Shown here one piece after another: positions 52,606-60,555 of a DNA stretch of 64,000 nucleotides (positions are counted from its first letter, which is position 1; every line of letters begins with the position of its first letter). The position numbers and the translations under genes were made by a program. The DNA is from a virus, in the IMG/VR virus record IMGVR_UViG_3300006077_000002, positions 1 to 64,000 of that record, one strand, 5' to 3'. Under the pieces are notes generated by a model that saw only the letters and a program-made list of their open reading frames with translations, did not search any database and was not told the origin of the DNA.

Positions 52606-52943
52606 TAGATAATCACTGATGCTGTAGGGGAATACATTCTATAAGTACTTGTGATGATATCTGGAAACTTATCTGAATAAGTAACTGAACCACCACCAGG
52701 ATTTTTTACAGAGTCAATAGTTGGTACGCTTTTTGTCTGTTGCTCATACTTAAATTTAGCATGAGAGTACATTGCGTATACTAGGTCAATAGGAATATCA
52801 TCAGGAGTTTCGTACTCATCAATATCAATTGCATGAACTGTCTTAACGTACTGAAAGACCATCTTAAGAATCATTGAATAAGTTTCTTCAGAGATATCAG
52901 AGATGTTCATCACTGACTTGAATTGTGTGAAAGAGAAACTCAT
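52605..52943 (-). CDS. Head-tail connector protein (gp6-like), 112 aa
   Basis: Short helical protein (FTQFKSVMNISDISEETYSM, VDEYETPDDIPIDLVYAMYSH-like) with the layout of gp6/gp15 adaptor proteins, which attach below the portal. One base overlaps the next gene. Identification is by helical pattern and gene order. Confidence 0.55.
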   Translation of the reverse strand: MSFSFTQFKSVMNISDISEETYSMILKMVFQYVKTVHAIDIDEYETPDDIPIDLVYAMYSHAKFKYEQQTKSVPTIDSVKNPGGGSVTYSDKFPDIITSTYRMYSPTASVII

Positions 52944-52946
52944 CGG

Positions 52947-53162
52947 CTACTCCTCTGTGGGAACAGCTTTCTTAGTTCTCTTTTTACGGACAGGTTTAGC
53001 TGGTTCTACAGCCTCTGCCTCTACGACTAGTGTGAATGTTTTCTCACCAAATGTCTTGATATAATACTCAGCAATGCCATCTTCTAGCTCATACTCAGTA
53101 CCTGGCTCAAAACGCTTACCATTGGAATTCATGGCACCTGTACCATTATAAATAACTTTCAT
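52947..53162 (-). CDS. Small hypothetical head-region protein, 71 aa
   Basis: 71 residues: a small beta domain (MKVIYNGTGAMNSNGKRFEPGTEY...) followed by a Lys/Arg-rich disordered tail (KPVRKKRTKKAVPTEE). Lies directly after the major capsid gene terminator-like hairpin. A decoration or DNA-neutralising role is conceivable, but no family was recognised. Confidence 0.55.
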   Translation of the reverse strand: MKVIYNGTGAMNSNGKRFEPGTEYELEDGIAEYYIKTFGEKTFTLVVEAEAVEPAKPVRKKRTKKAVPTEE

Positions 53163-53180
53163 GTTTATCCTTTGTGTTAA

Positions 53181-53215
53181 GTTCCAGTGGGAAGCCCGAA
53201 GGCTGCCCTAGGAAC
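53181..53215 (-). terminator. UUCG-type hairpin downstream of the major capsid gene
   Basis: On the leftward transcript GTTCC-tA-GGGCAGCC-TTCG-GGCTTCCC-act-GGAAC forms a two-part stem closed by a UUCG tetraloop. It follows the capsid stop (53228) by 13 bases and precedes the next ribosome-binding site. It is the same design as the hairpin after the tail tube gene, so both high-copy virion genes are followed by a matched structure, which suggests differential expression within the operon. Confidence 0.65.
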
Positions 53216-53227
53216 CTAATCGTTAGA

Positions 53228-54460
53228 TTAGATACGGTTTACGTTGATTCCAACAACAATGTTCTTGCGAGTTGCGTCGATTGCAGTAGGGTTACTGTCA
53301 AGACGGTCGAAGCGAGAGTTGAAGCCAGCACGTACACTACCAGTAGTGATGATGTGTTGGTTTACAATGTTACGGTCAATTTCCATAAGTGGTGTACCAG
53401 TTGCGTAGTAAACACAAGTCTCACGGTTAACCATTACGATTGAACTGAAGTCATCAGCAGTTCCACCAACTACACCAGTTGCATCAACTTGTGGTAGGTA
53501 CGGAGTCATAACAACAGGAATGTTGAATACAGAGTCTACTGGAGAACCAAATAGAGTTGCTGCACCAGCTGCTTTGTCACGAGTCAAGAATGCTGGAAGC
53601 ATACGTAACTGGTTATAAGAGTTTTGGTCAACAAGAATAACTACGTTACCCATTGATACTTCAAGGTCGTCTAGATAAACGCCACCAGCCTCTTGCATTG
53701 CAGAGATGTTTTTCAACCAATCTTCTTGAGCCAATGCTGCACCACCAAAGTCTACAGTTTGCTTGCCAAGTCCTAGTTTACGAAGACCTTTGAAAGCTTT
53801 CTTGTAAGAGTTAGCTGCAACACCTGCATCCATATGAGTAGCTGTATCGTCACCATTGATTACTGCTTGTTCGATTGCACGAGCAAGAGCGTCAACGATA
53901 CCGTTACGTACTTCAGTTGCAAGGTCAATCAATGCATCATCAAGAGCTTCGTATGATTTACGAACAACAGCCATACACTTGCTTACTAGGTAAATCATAG
54001 TGATGTAGCTTTCTGCCGAGTCAGTTCCGTCAGTAGCTTCGTTAGTTAAGAAACCTTCGATACCATGAACGGCAATTGAATCGTACTGACCTGGAGAAGT
54101 TTGCTTGAACGGGAACAATGCAGTAACAACTAGGCGAGACTGGATGTCTTGCCATAGTGTTCCAGTGAATCCACTTGGTAATAGTTCAGCGATATCAGTT
54201 GTTACACCAACAGCTTTGATACGAGAGTTAAGAGCATCAGATTCTACTTTAAGTAGAGGTGCTCCACCACGGATTGTTTTGATAATCAAACCAAGTTCAG
54301 CAGCACGTTGTGCATCAGCAGGAGCACCTTTAAGTGCAGTTGTAAGTGCGTCAGCAGGAGCTGATACAGCAGGGTTAGATGCAAGCTCTGCACCAGCAGA
54401 ATCAATCTCAGTTTTCATAGACTTAATAGCGTCAGCTACTAATGATTTAAGTTTAGACAT
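53228..54460 (-). CDS. Major capsid protein (HK97 fold)
   Basis: 410 residues. The first about 70 residues are helical and Ala-rich, resembling an HK97 delta/scaffold domain. The capsid body shows HK97-type features: LPSGFTGTLWQDIQSRL (N-arm/E-loop start), SYITMIYLVSKCMAVVRKSYEALDD (spine helix), VVILVDQNSYNQLRML and FSSIVMVNRETC (P-domain strands). The downstream UUCG hairpin and the upstream protease/portal order support it. Confidence 0.9.
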   Translation of the reverse strand: MSKLKSLVADAIKSMKTEIDSAGAELASNPAVSAPADALTTALKGAPADAQRAAELGLIIKTIRGGAPLLKVESDALNSRIKAVGVTTDIAELLPSGFTGTLWQDIQSRLVVTALFPFKQTSPGQYDSIAVHGIEGFLTNEATDGTDSAESYITMIYLVSKCMAVVRKSYEALDDALIDLATEVRNGIVDALARAIEQAVINGDDTATHMDAGVAANSYKKAFKGLRKLGLGKQTVDFGGAALAQEDWLKNISAMQEAGGVYLDDLEVSMGNVVILVDQNSYNQLRMLPAFLTRDKAAGAATLFGSPVDSVFNIPVVMTPYLPQVDATGVVGGTADDFSSIVMVNRETCVYYATGTPLMEIDRNIVNQHIITTGSVRAGFNSRFDRLDSNPTAIDATRKNIVVGINVNRI

Positions 54461-54481
54461 AGTCTTCCTTTGTGTTTGGGT

Positions 54482-55591
54482 TTATTGCTCTTCATCGAAC
54501 ATAGCTGCGGCAATCTCTGCTACAACTTTCTTCTCTACAGCTTCTGCAAGCGTAGACACGGTTTCAAATACCTCTTCCAACTCTTCGTCGTTAAGGTCTT
54601 CAATTTTGATTTTAGAAAGAAGGTCAATTGCATCAGATAATGTCAACTGGACTTCTTCAGGTTCAGTAACTTCAGGCTCTACCTCAGGTTCTACCTTAGG
54701 CTCCTCTTCCACTACATCTTCCGAAGTCTTTGAAGGCTCTTCAGTTTCCTCGGTAGCAGGTTCTACTACCTCTTCAGGTTCAGGCGTTGCTTCTGCAACT
54801 TCTGCAGGAACGCTATCTGAAACTGCAGGTTCAGTAGAAGTGTCTTCCACGCCATCCTCAGTTCCATCTTCAGTTCCTGATACTGACTCTCCGTCAGGTT
54901 CAGTGTTATCAACCACGGTTGGCACTTCTTCATTCTCAATCTCTTTAATTACATCCACTGGCGAATCCTTTTTAGTAGATTTAAGAAGGCAACCGAGCGT
55001 ATCACATAGCTCAGGATTGTCTGCCTTCAAAGCGTCTGGTGAGACAACAGCTTTAGTAGTTACACCGTCTACACTTTTAATGACGGTTGAACTAAAGGTT
55101 GCTTCTGCCAAAGCTGGTGTTGAAACTACGGATAGTTCAAACAAATGAGATTTGGTAATCTCAATCATGTCATCCTCTGTCCAATCAATCTCTTCAACCA
55201 TAAGGCCCACTGAGAATGAATTAAGTAAACCAGCCTTAACGGCTTCGTATACATAGTTAGTCATTGAATCACCTGGAAGTTTTGTAACTTCAGCTGATAC
55301 ATAAAGTCCCTTAGCATCGTAAGACGCTGAGGTAACCTTACCAATAATCTTTGATTGGTCATGTTGGAAAAGTAAGGGGATGTTTCCAGTTTCAAGCCGA
55401 CTAACATCAATACCATATTGATTGATAGTCTCTCCGTCCAAGTCCACTGCTTTGTGTCCTGTGTCGGTAAAGCCTCTGGAAGCATACCCATTTAGCATTA
55501 TTGTTGGTAGTTCTCGTTGGTCTGTATCCATCATCTTAACTGAGTCAAGAGTGAAGGATTTAACCAGAGCGACTGCCTTGTCTAATTTCAT
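54482..55591 (-). CDS. Prohead protease fused to acidic scaffold-like domain
   Basis: 369 residues. The N-terminal 200 residues match S78-type caudovirus prohead proteases: GYASRGFTDTGHKAVDLDGE, IPLLFQHDQSKIIGKV with the catalytic His, NSFSVGLMVEE with the catalytic Ser, and ELSVVSTPALAEATF. The C-terminal 150 residues are Glu/Pro/Thr-rich and disordered, then end in an amphipathic helix (DAIDLLSKIKIEDLNDEEL). This looks like a protease carrying its own scaffold segment, an arrangement known in some siphophages. A 29-base motif shared with the terminase leader precedes it. Confidence 0.88.
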   Translation of the reverse strand: MKLDKAVALVKSFTLDSVKMMDTDQRELPTIMLNGYASRGFTDTGHKAVDLDGETINQYGIDVSRLETGNIPLLFQHDQSKIIGKVTSASYDAKGLYVSAEVTKLPGDSMTNYVYEAVKAGLLNSFSVGLMVEEIDWTEDDMIEITKSHLFELSVVSTPALAEATFSSTVIKSVDGVTTKAVVSPDALKADNPELCDTLGCLLKSTKKDSPVDVIKEIENEEVPTVVDNTEPDGESVSGTEDGTEDGVEDTSTEPAVSDSVPAEVAEATPEPEEVVEPATEETEEPSKTSEDVVEEEPKVEPEVEPEVTEPEEVQLTLSDAIDLLSKIKIEDLNDEELEEVFETVSTLAEAVEKKVVAEIAAAMFDEEQ

Positions 55592-55618
55592 GGTATCTCC
55601 TCTTATAGAAAGTACATT

Positions 55619-55647
55619 CAGGTATCTTGTGCAGGAATGTTGGGATT
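55619..55647 (-). repeat. 29-base leader motif, copy ahead of the prohead protease
   Basis: On the + strand CAGGTATCTTGTGCAG is followed by GAATGTTGGGATT. The same 29 bases occur at 58938-58966 ahead of terL with a single mismatch. In the leftward sense each copy sits 28-39 bases upstream of a start codon (prohead protease 55591, terL 58899). This copy overlaps the portal stop codon. Conservation suggests a shared promoter or regulator site for late genes. Confidence 0.55.
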
Positions 55648-56992
55648 ACTCTTTAGGAGCGTTCTCAGCACCACCTGTAGACCCAGAGCCTGTACCATCT
55701 TGGTTCATACCATCTGTTGCATCGTTAGGAGCACCATCGGTAGGAGCAGCTATATCTGCACGAAGTGAGTCTTTAATGTCTGCGTATTCTTCAATAGGTA
55801 CAGGACTTGAACTCACAAGGTAAGCAGGTAGGAAGTGTAGGTTAGCATCTTCAGTTTCAAGAGGGTCCATCTCAAGGTATCCACGAGCTTCGTTAATTGA
55901 CATCAGGCCTAGCTTGTAGGCTTTCTCTGCAATCTCCATCTTAGTCTGAATAGAATCACTAAGAATATCAATGTCAGCAAAATCAAATACCACTTCAGCG
56001 TTTTGTAGCTTCAGGGTATTGCGAAAGTACTTAGTCATTTGATGGCCAAGGCTCTCGAAGATAGGACGAATCTGAATCTGGAAGAAAATCTGACTGGCTT
56101 TAACAACTGCTGCGTCAGATACATATCCCTGGTAATCACCTAGCAAGTACTCTGGCATACCAAATGCTCTTAGTACCTGTGTATTAATCTTAGTGATAGC
56201 TGTCATTACTTCCATAGGGTTCTGAGCTGTACTAACAGACTTTACATCTATGTCAGCGTTAAGATACATTGCTGTAGTCTTAGAACTTTGAACAAACTGT
56301 TGGAATGCTGCATGGATAGGAGCAATCTTTTCATCTGCAATTGGCTCTTTGGGAGTTACGATTACAGAGTCTTTAGCTCCAGAGCCATAGAACTCTTTCT
56401 GGTTAAGTACTAGGAAGCCTTGCATCTGCAGGATATCGTTCAGTGCTTTAAGACGACTGATTGGGTACACCAGGTTTGTTATATCAATTGTATTGTTAAC
56501 GTAGATTACATCTTTGGGTTTGAACTCAAGCTCATTACCCGCTTCAGTTGAATAGGTAAACTTACTTATCGTTGCCTTGGCAGTTGCATCAATCTCAAAC
56601 TTAGTTGTGTCGTAAGGATAGAAATTAATGTTACTACTTGGGCCTTTCTCAGCAATGATGATTGCTGCACCCTGTGTAAAGATACTTGAGAAAGTCTTGC
56701 GAAGGAAATCAGATTGACTGTCGGTCTCGTTAATGTCATACTTTAGGTCAATGTTCTTAATCTTGTAGGGCTTCATATCACCCTTAGAGTCTACTTTCAT
56801 AACCTCCATCTTAGCCATTGAGGCAATGTTAGCACACGTACGTATTACAGAGTCAAGTGTTTCAGCACTCTGTACATACTCATCATAGACTTTCTCAAAG
56901 GTTTTATTACCACCGTTCTCATACGCTGTGTAATCTTCTTTGACTGTTGGATTTTTTGTTCGTGTAAACATCTTTGTAAAAAAGTTTGCCAT
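55646..56992 (-). CDS. Portal protein (HK97 family)
   Basis: 448 residues. N-terminal helix-rich clip region followed by DVIYVNNTIDITNLVYPISRL, YLLGDYQGYVSDAAVVKASQIF and LQNAEVVFDFADIDILSDS, a pattern typical of HK97-type portals. The C-terminal 40 residues are Gly/Thr/Asn-rich and disordered. It forms the dodecameric DNA channel and sits between the 118-aa protein and the protease in standard head-gene order. Confidence 0.88.
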   Translation of the reverse strand: MANFFTKMFTRTKNPTVKEDYTAYENGGNKTFEKVYDEYVQSAETLDSVIRTCANIASMAKMEVMKVDSKGDMKPYKIKNIDLKYDINETDSQSDFLRKTFSSIFTQGAAIIIAEKGPSSNINFYPYDTTKFEIDATAKATISKFTYSTEAGNELEFKPKDVIYVNNTIDITNLVYPISRLKALNDILQMQGFLVLNQKEFYGSGAKDSVIVTPKEPIADEKIAPIHAAFQQFVQSSKTTAMYLNADIDVKSVSTAQNPMEVMTAITKINTQVLRAFGMPEYLLGDYQGYVSDAAVVKASQIFFQIQIRPIFESLGHQMTKYFRNTLKLQNAEVVFDFADIDILSDSIQTKMEIAEKAYKLGLMSINEARGYLEMDPLETEDANLHFLPAYLVSSSPVPIEEYADIKDSLRADIAAPTDGAPNDATDGMNQDGTGSGSTGGAENAPKE

Positions 56993-56994
56993 GC

Positions 56995-57351
56995 CTATCC
57001 TTTCACTTGATACTCAAGTTCATAAACAAAGGCCGAGCGACTCGTCACCTTCATCTTTAAAACAATTGATTTATTCTCCTGCCAGTCAGCGAGAGCAATT
57101 GTGAAGATGGCGTTAACCAACCCACAAGAACCCATCTGCATTGTAACCAGAGTGTTAGGGATAACTTCTTCGTTACGCCCATCCTTATAATACAGCTGTC
57201 CTGTGACACCTGCCATTTTATCAACGCCTACTGCGTCGTATATCTCCAGCTTAATAAAAGTCTGTACGTCAGGGTCTATACTAAATGTGTTTCCACCAGC
57301 ATCCCTAACCTCAAACTTCGAGTAGTTGAAGAAGTCATCTATAGTACTCAT
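56995..57351 (-). CDS. Hypothetical head-region protein, 118 aa
   Basis: The first gene after the consensus promoter. Beta-rich (FKLEIYDAVGVDKMAGV-like, LVTMQMGSCGLVNAIFTIAL, VLKMKVTSRSAFVYELEYQV), suggesting a small beta-sandwich such as a decoration or neck protein. It begins 121 bases inside the promoter transcript, and its stop is two bases from the portal start. No family was recognised. Confidence 0.55.
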   Translation of the reverse strand: MSTIDDFFNYSKFEVRDAGGNTFSIDPDVQTFIKLEIYDAVGVDKMAGVTGQLYYKDGRNEEVIPNTLVTMQMGSCGLVNAIFTIALADWQENKSIVLKMKVTSRSAFVYELEYQVKG

Positions 57352-57471
57352 ATGAGTTGCTCCTCTAAAATTGTGTTAACTTCCTTCAGCCAAGGGGAAA
57401 GAATTAATTAAATGATTTAAACAATAAGTATTTAATACATAAAACATTTAATAATTAAATACTTAATGTAT

Positions 57472-57500
57472 ATTATACCTGAATTCCCCTTAATTGTCAA
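57472..57500 (-). promoter_or_regulatory. Consensus sigma70-type promoter for the late leftward operon
   Basis: On the leftward strand TTGACA (57500-57495) and TATAAT (57477-57472) match both consensus hexamers exactly with a 17-base spacer. It lies in the 180-base gap between the terminase stop and the 118-aa gene, pointing at portal, protease, capsid and tail genes. The gap is otherwise very A/T-rich with repeated ATTTAAT/ATTAAAT runs. A perfect sigma70 promoter inside a phage late block implies transcription by the host holoenzyme. Confidence 0.8.
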
Positions 57501-57531
57501 GGCCTTTTTGAACTAGTTCATTTCCTTAAGC

Positions 57532-58899
57532 TTACGCTAAGAATATAGTTCCTGCTGATGATTGTCTTACATATGTATAAATACAATACCGCAAAGCAGC
57601 GATGAGGTCCCAGTGGTGAGACCTGTCAGGTGGTGGTGCGAATAAGTCTCCGCCAGTTGCAGCAGAGGCAGCTCCGTTCTTGTACTCCACGTTAGATATC
57701 TGATGGATTAGTTCGGTAAGCTCACTGCTAATATAAAGTTTAGGTCTACGATTCATACCCTGAGGTGCGAACATATCGTTAAGACACTGAAGGCCAGGTG
57801 CAACTTTGTTGGTGGCCTTACCTATAAAGTAGTTGTAGGTTGACGCAAGGTCAAGCAATGTTTGTGCAGCTGAAGGGTCACCATAGCGACCAGCACACAC
57901 AGCATCTCCAAACCACTCATCTTGCTTCCTGAAGTTTTCCAAGTGTTTCTTAGTTGGCAGTTGGTTCTTCATATAAGCTTTAGCTACATACATATCTCCA
58001 GCAGAGTTTACATAAGCTGATATCTGTGCAGTGGAGTCACTTAGTCCAAAGTCATAGCCACTAATATATTTGCACCCACTAAGGTCAATGCTATCAGGGT
58101 CATAGATATTAATATCTTGGTCAAATGCATGGAATACTCCAGAACCTGTGCTAACCCACTCGGCTAATATTTCCTGACGATATGTTAGGTCAGGCAACAA
58201 GTCCTTCTGTGCTTCCAAATAAGCTGCTGGAAGCAAGGGGTTACAAGTGCTGGGTGAAGAGTAAGAGCGGTAGTTGGAAAACTTACCAAGTTCTGCTCTC
58301 TCAAACAATGTGTGGAACTCTGTGTTCTTACCACGAGGTGTGCCAAGGAATACAATGTTAGCATATAGGATGCCAGACGCTCGCAGTCCGTAGTCCAAGA
58401 GCATTGGTCCCAACTCTTGGTTAAGGATTTCAAGTACTCCACTTACAGATTGTGTCTCGTCCACAACCAACAGAGAACAACGTGAACCTAGGGCTGACGA
58501 AATGTTAGACTGTGTGAAAGAACCAAAGGCAGCTCCGTTCTCCAATGTAATTGTAAAGGCACCCTTATTAATTTCCGCCACGGGAAGTTCAAGTTCGTGT
58601 ACAAATTTCAATACTTCTTTAAATAGAATCTTCGAGTTCTTATAGGATGGAGTAAGGAGGATAGTGTTGGAGAATGGTATAAGAAGTTCTCTTAGTACAA
58701 TAAGTGCTGTACTTAAGGACTTACCTGAACGACGACCCAGACAAACAACAAATACATTGGCTGAATTGTCCTCATCGAAGTCTTTAATGATGGGAGATTG
58801 TCCCGAATGTGGTGTCATATTGACTAAATCCCACACCTTTTGTAGAGAAATCTTATCAGAAACCTGCTGATATATCTCTATTTCTTTATTAATAAGCAT
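57532..58899 (-). CDS. terL: Terminase large subunit
   Basis: 455 residues. Walker A is VVCLGRRSGKSLST near residues 50-63, Walker B SLLVVDETQSV near 136-146, followed by LGTPRGKNTEFHTL (coupling motif). The C-terminal RNase H-like nuclease shows GYDFGLSDST with the first Asp and later acidic residues. It packages DNA through the portal. It is separated from the portal by a promoter and lies divergent to the probable small terminase. Confidence 0.93.
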   Translation of the reverse strand: MLINKEIEIYQQVSDKISLQKVWDLVNMTPHSGQSPIIKDFDEDNSANVFVVCLGRRSGKSLSTALIVLRELLIPFSNTILLTPSYKNSKILFKEVLKFVHELELPVAEINKGAFTITLENGAAFGSFTQSNISSALGSRCSLLVVDETQSVSGVLEILNQELGPMLLDYGLRASGILYANIVFLGTPRGKNTEFHTLFERAELGKFSNYRSYSSPSTCNPLLPAAYLEAQKDLLPDLTYRQEILAEWVSTGSGVFHAFDQDINIYDPDSIDLSGCKYISGYDFGLSDSTAQISAYVNSAGDMYVAKAYMKNQLPTKKHLENFRKQDEWFGDAVCAGRYGDPSAAQTLLDLASTYNYFIGKATNKVAPGLQCLNDMFAPQGMNRRPKLYISSELTELIHQISNVEYKNGAASAATGGDLFAPPPDRSHHWDLIAALRYCIYTYVRQSSAGTIFLA

Positions 58900-58937
58900 A
58901 AATTAAAACCTTTTACTTGCTATATGTGTAGAAAATA

Positions 58938-58966
58938 CAGGTATCTTGTGCAGAAATGTTGGGATT
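58938..58966 (-). repeat. 29-base leader motif, copy ahead of terL
   Basis: Matches the copy at 55619-55647 at 28 of 29 positions. It lies in the 120-base divergent region between terL and the rightward gene at 59020 and abuts the first TTTAAGCA repeat of promoter P3. It contains no consensus -10 in either direction. Confidence 0.55.
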
Positions 58967-58999
58967 TAAGCAGGGTTTAAGCATACTTATGGTATAATG
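58965..58999 (+). promoter_or_regulatory. Phage promoter P3, duplicated TTTAAGCA motif plus TATAAT
   Basis: TTTAAGCA at 58965-58972 and 58976-58983, offset by 11 bases, then TTATGG-TATAAT with the -10 hexamer at 58993-58998. It matches P1 and P2 in layout and nearly in sequence. It drives the rightward operon that starts about 20 bases later. Confidence 0.65.
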
Positions 59000-59019
59000 T
59001 CTGTATAAATTAAGGAGAT

Positions 59020-59397
59020 ATGATGGAATTATCAGAGACAATTAGAGTTAAGTACGCTTCAGGGCTGTACTCAAATACAGAATTGGTGCTAGAATACAGC
59101 CCTTTGGTTGGTGCTATGAAGGTACTGGAGATATTAAACTATGCGGTGGATAAAGATGTGCGTCCTGACCTACAAGGTATCATTGAGGACATGCCTAAAG
59201 TGCATACGATAACCTCTTTATACCATCGAGAGCTTCGTGAGAGTCATACACAGATTGAAGGAACCACTGAGACAACTGCTTGGAAAGACCGTGAGTTTGC
59301 AATTGATAAGCGTAGGTTAGACTTTAAGCTACGAGAAGAGTTGAGAGCGTATCCTTGGGTAACCCCAGATGTCTTGTCAAAGCTATATCATGACTAA
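59020..59397 (+). CDS. Hypothetical protein, 125 aa
   Basis: First gene after promoter P3, with AAGGAG. Two ATGs stand in tandem (59020, 59023); the second has better spacing. Helical and charged, with a C-terminal basic region (DREFAIDKRRLDFKLREELRAY). No domain was recognised. Its stop overlaps the next ATG. Confidence 0.6.
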   Translation: MMELSETIRVKYASGLYSNTELVLEYSPLVGAMKVLEILNYAVDKDVRPDLQGIIEDMPKVHTITSLYHRELRESHTQIEGTTETTAWKDREFAIDKRRLDFKLREELRAYPWVTPDVLSKLYHD

Positions 59398-59965
59398 GAC
59401 CTGTACCAAATGTGGTGTTACAGCCACAGGTCAGGGCCAGATAATTAAAGAATTCGTTAAGAGTTCTGGGTATAAGTACGGGATAGAAGCTACGTGTAAG
59501 CGTTGTCATAACCTAGGGAAGACTGCCAATGATGTTGTTGGCCCATACTCACTCCTTACGGAGAAGCCTAGCCCTAAGGTATGTGCTTGTTGTGGTAAGG
59601 AGAGCTATGTATATGGTAGAGACTTCCGCCATGTTAGGTCAACCAGAGCAAGTTCCTCAGCATATCTTCCTATATGTAAGGGATGTGAGCAGGTTGCTTG
59701 CTTGGTATTGGGAGAGTTTCAACACTTAATACGTGAAGGTAAACACCTGGAAGGTGGACCAGAAGACCCTTGGTATAAGGAGCTGTTATCAGCCTTCTAT
59801 TTAATGACGTTGGGTCATATACCAGACCGTGATGTACTGAGCTTCCCAGCTCGCTACGCATTACCAAATGGAACGCCGTGTGTACGGTCAGCAAAACGCA
59901 TCTGGCAAATCAAGCTTGATGTTGGTTATTCTCAAAAGGAGATTGTAGATGAAAGTGGATTCTAA
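59390..59965 (+). CDS. Zinc-finger protein, 191 aa
   Basis: ATG 59390 overlaps the upstream stop. Four Cys pairs are visible: CTKC (about residue 4), CKRC (about 36), CACC (about 64) and CKGC (about 91), consistent with two zinc sites. HNH or endonuclease-VII-like folds have such patterns, but I do not see a clear catalytic His-Asn-His, so nuclease function is open. Overlaps the next gene by 17 bases. Confidence 0.6.
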   Translation: MTKTCTKCGVTATGQGQIIKEFVKSSGYKYGIEATCKRCHNLGKTANDVVGPYSLLTEKPSPKVCACCGKESYVYGRDFRHVRSTRASSSAYLPICKGCEQVACLVLGEFQHLIREGKHLEGGPEDPWYKELLSAFYLMTLGHIPDRDVLSFPARYALPNGTPCVRSAKRIWQIKLDVGYSQKEIVDESGF

Positions 59966-60386
59966 TATTGTAGGTACGGATGGTTCAGATAAACTGTTGC
60001 CAAACTTTACTGAACTCGAAACTAAGATACTGGTGGCCAGCCTAGAGGGCGGCTCAACAAAACAAATTGCGGCTATGCTTAGGGTTCCCCCTACGTTCAT
60101 CCGTACGTTCTTGAACAAGGGGAAGGTTAAAGAATACCTTAGAGAACAGAAAGAACTGGCCGCAGAATTAGTACAGCTTAAGATTCAAGAGCTTCTTACT
60201 GGAGTTGTTGAACAGCGTATTGAAGAAGCGGATGGTGATATGTCAAAGATAACTAAGAAGGATACTCTTGAAGTTATTAAGGTGTTGCAAGACATCAGCT
60301 CTGGAATTGTTAAAGGTGCCCAGAAGAGTGAGAGCGAGGATAAGTATGCTGCTATCCTTGGGTTGGTGATGAAAGATGAGGACTGA
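59949..60386 (+). CDS. Probable terminase small subunit
   Basis: 145 residues. A helix-turn-helix region (LPNFTELETKILVASLEGGSTKQIAAMLRVPPTFIRTFL, about residues 15-55) is followed by long coiled-coil helices and an acidic tail (ESEDKYAAILGLVMKDED). This is the layout of DNA-recognising small terminases. It would sit on the strand opposite to terL and 1 kb from it, an unusual but not unknown arrangement. A transcription regulator is the alternative. Confidence 0.55.
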   Translation: MKVDSNIVGTDGSDKLLPNFTELETKILVASLEGGSTKQIAAMLRVPPTFIRTFLNKGKVKEYLREQKELAAELVQLKIQELLTGVVEQRIEEADGDMSKITKKDTLEVIKVLQDISSGIVKGAQKSESEDKYAAILGLVMKDED

Positions 60387-60555
60387 GTGGCAGGACTTTG
60401 TCCGCTCCAATTATAAGGTGATGACAGTTGAGCATATGGCTTATCTCTTGGGTGTTACCCGCACAGAGATACTTCAGGAGTTTCCTATGCTTCAAAGAAA
60501 TAGTCCAGATAGAAGTATTCAAACACTGGTAATTATTAGGCCTAGACATGACTAA
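60376..60555 (+). CDS. Small HTH-like protein, 59 aa
   Basis: ATG 60376 inside the end of the preceding gene; TAA 60553-60555 lies in the next. Contains MTVEHMAYLLGVTRTEILQE, which reads as a helix-turn-helix pair. Double overlap with neighbours and a GAAAGATG context support translation. Possibly a small DNA-binding partner of the preceding protein. Confidence 0.5.
   Translation: MRTEWQDFVRSNYKVMTVEHMAYLLGVTRTEILQEFPMLQRNSPDRSIQTLVIIRPRHD

Noticed and set aside
54105-55148. Long + strand reading frame of 347 codons opposite the prohead protease and capsid genes
   Set aside because: Ser/Thr-rich antisense of the acidic Glu/Pro-rich protease tail, with no ribosome-binding site; a by-product of codon bias.
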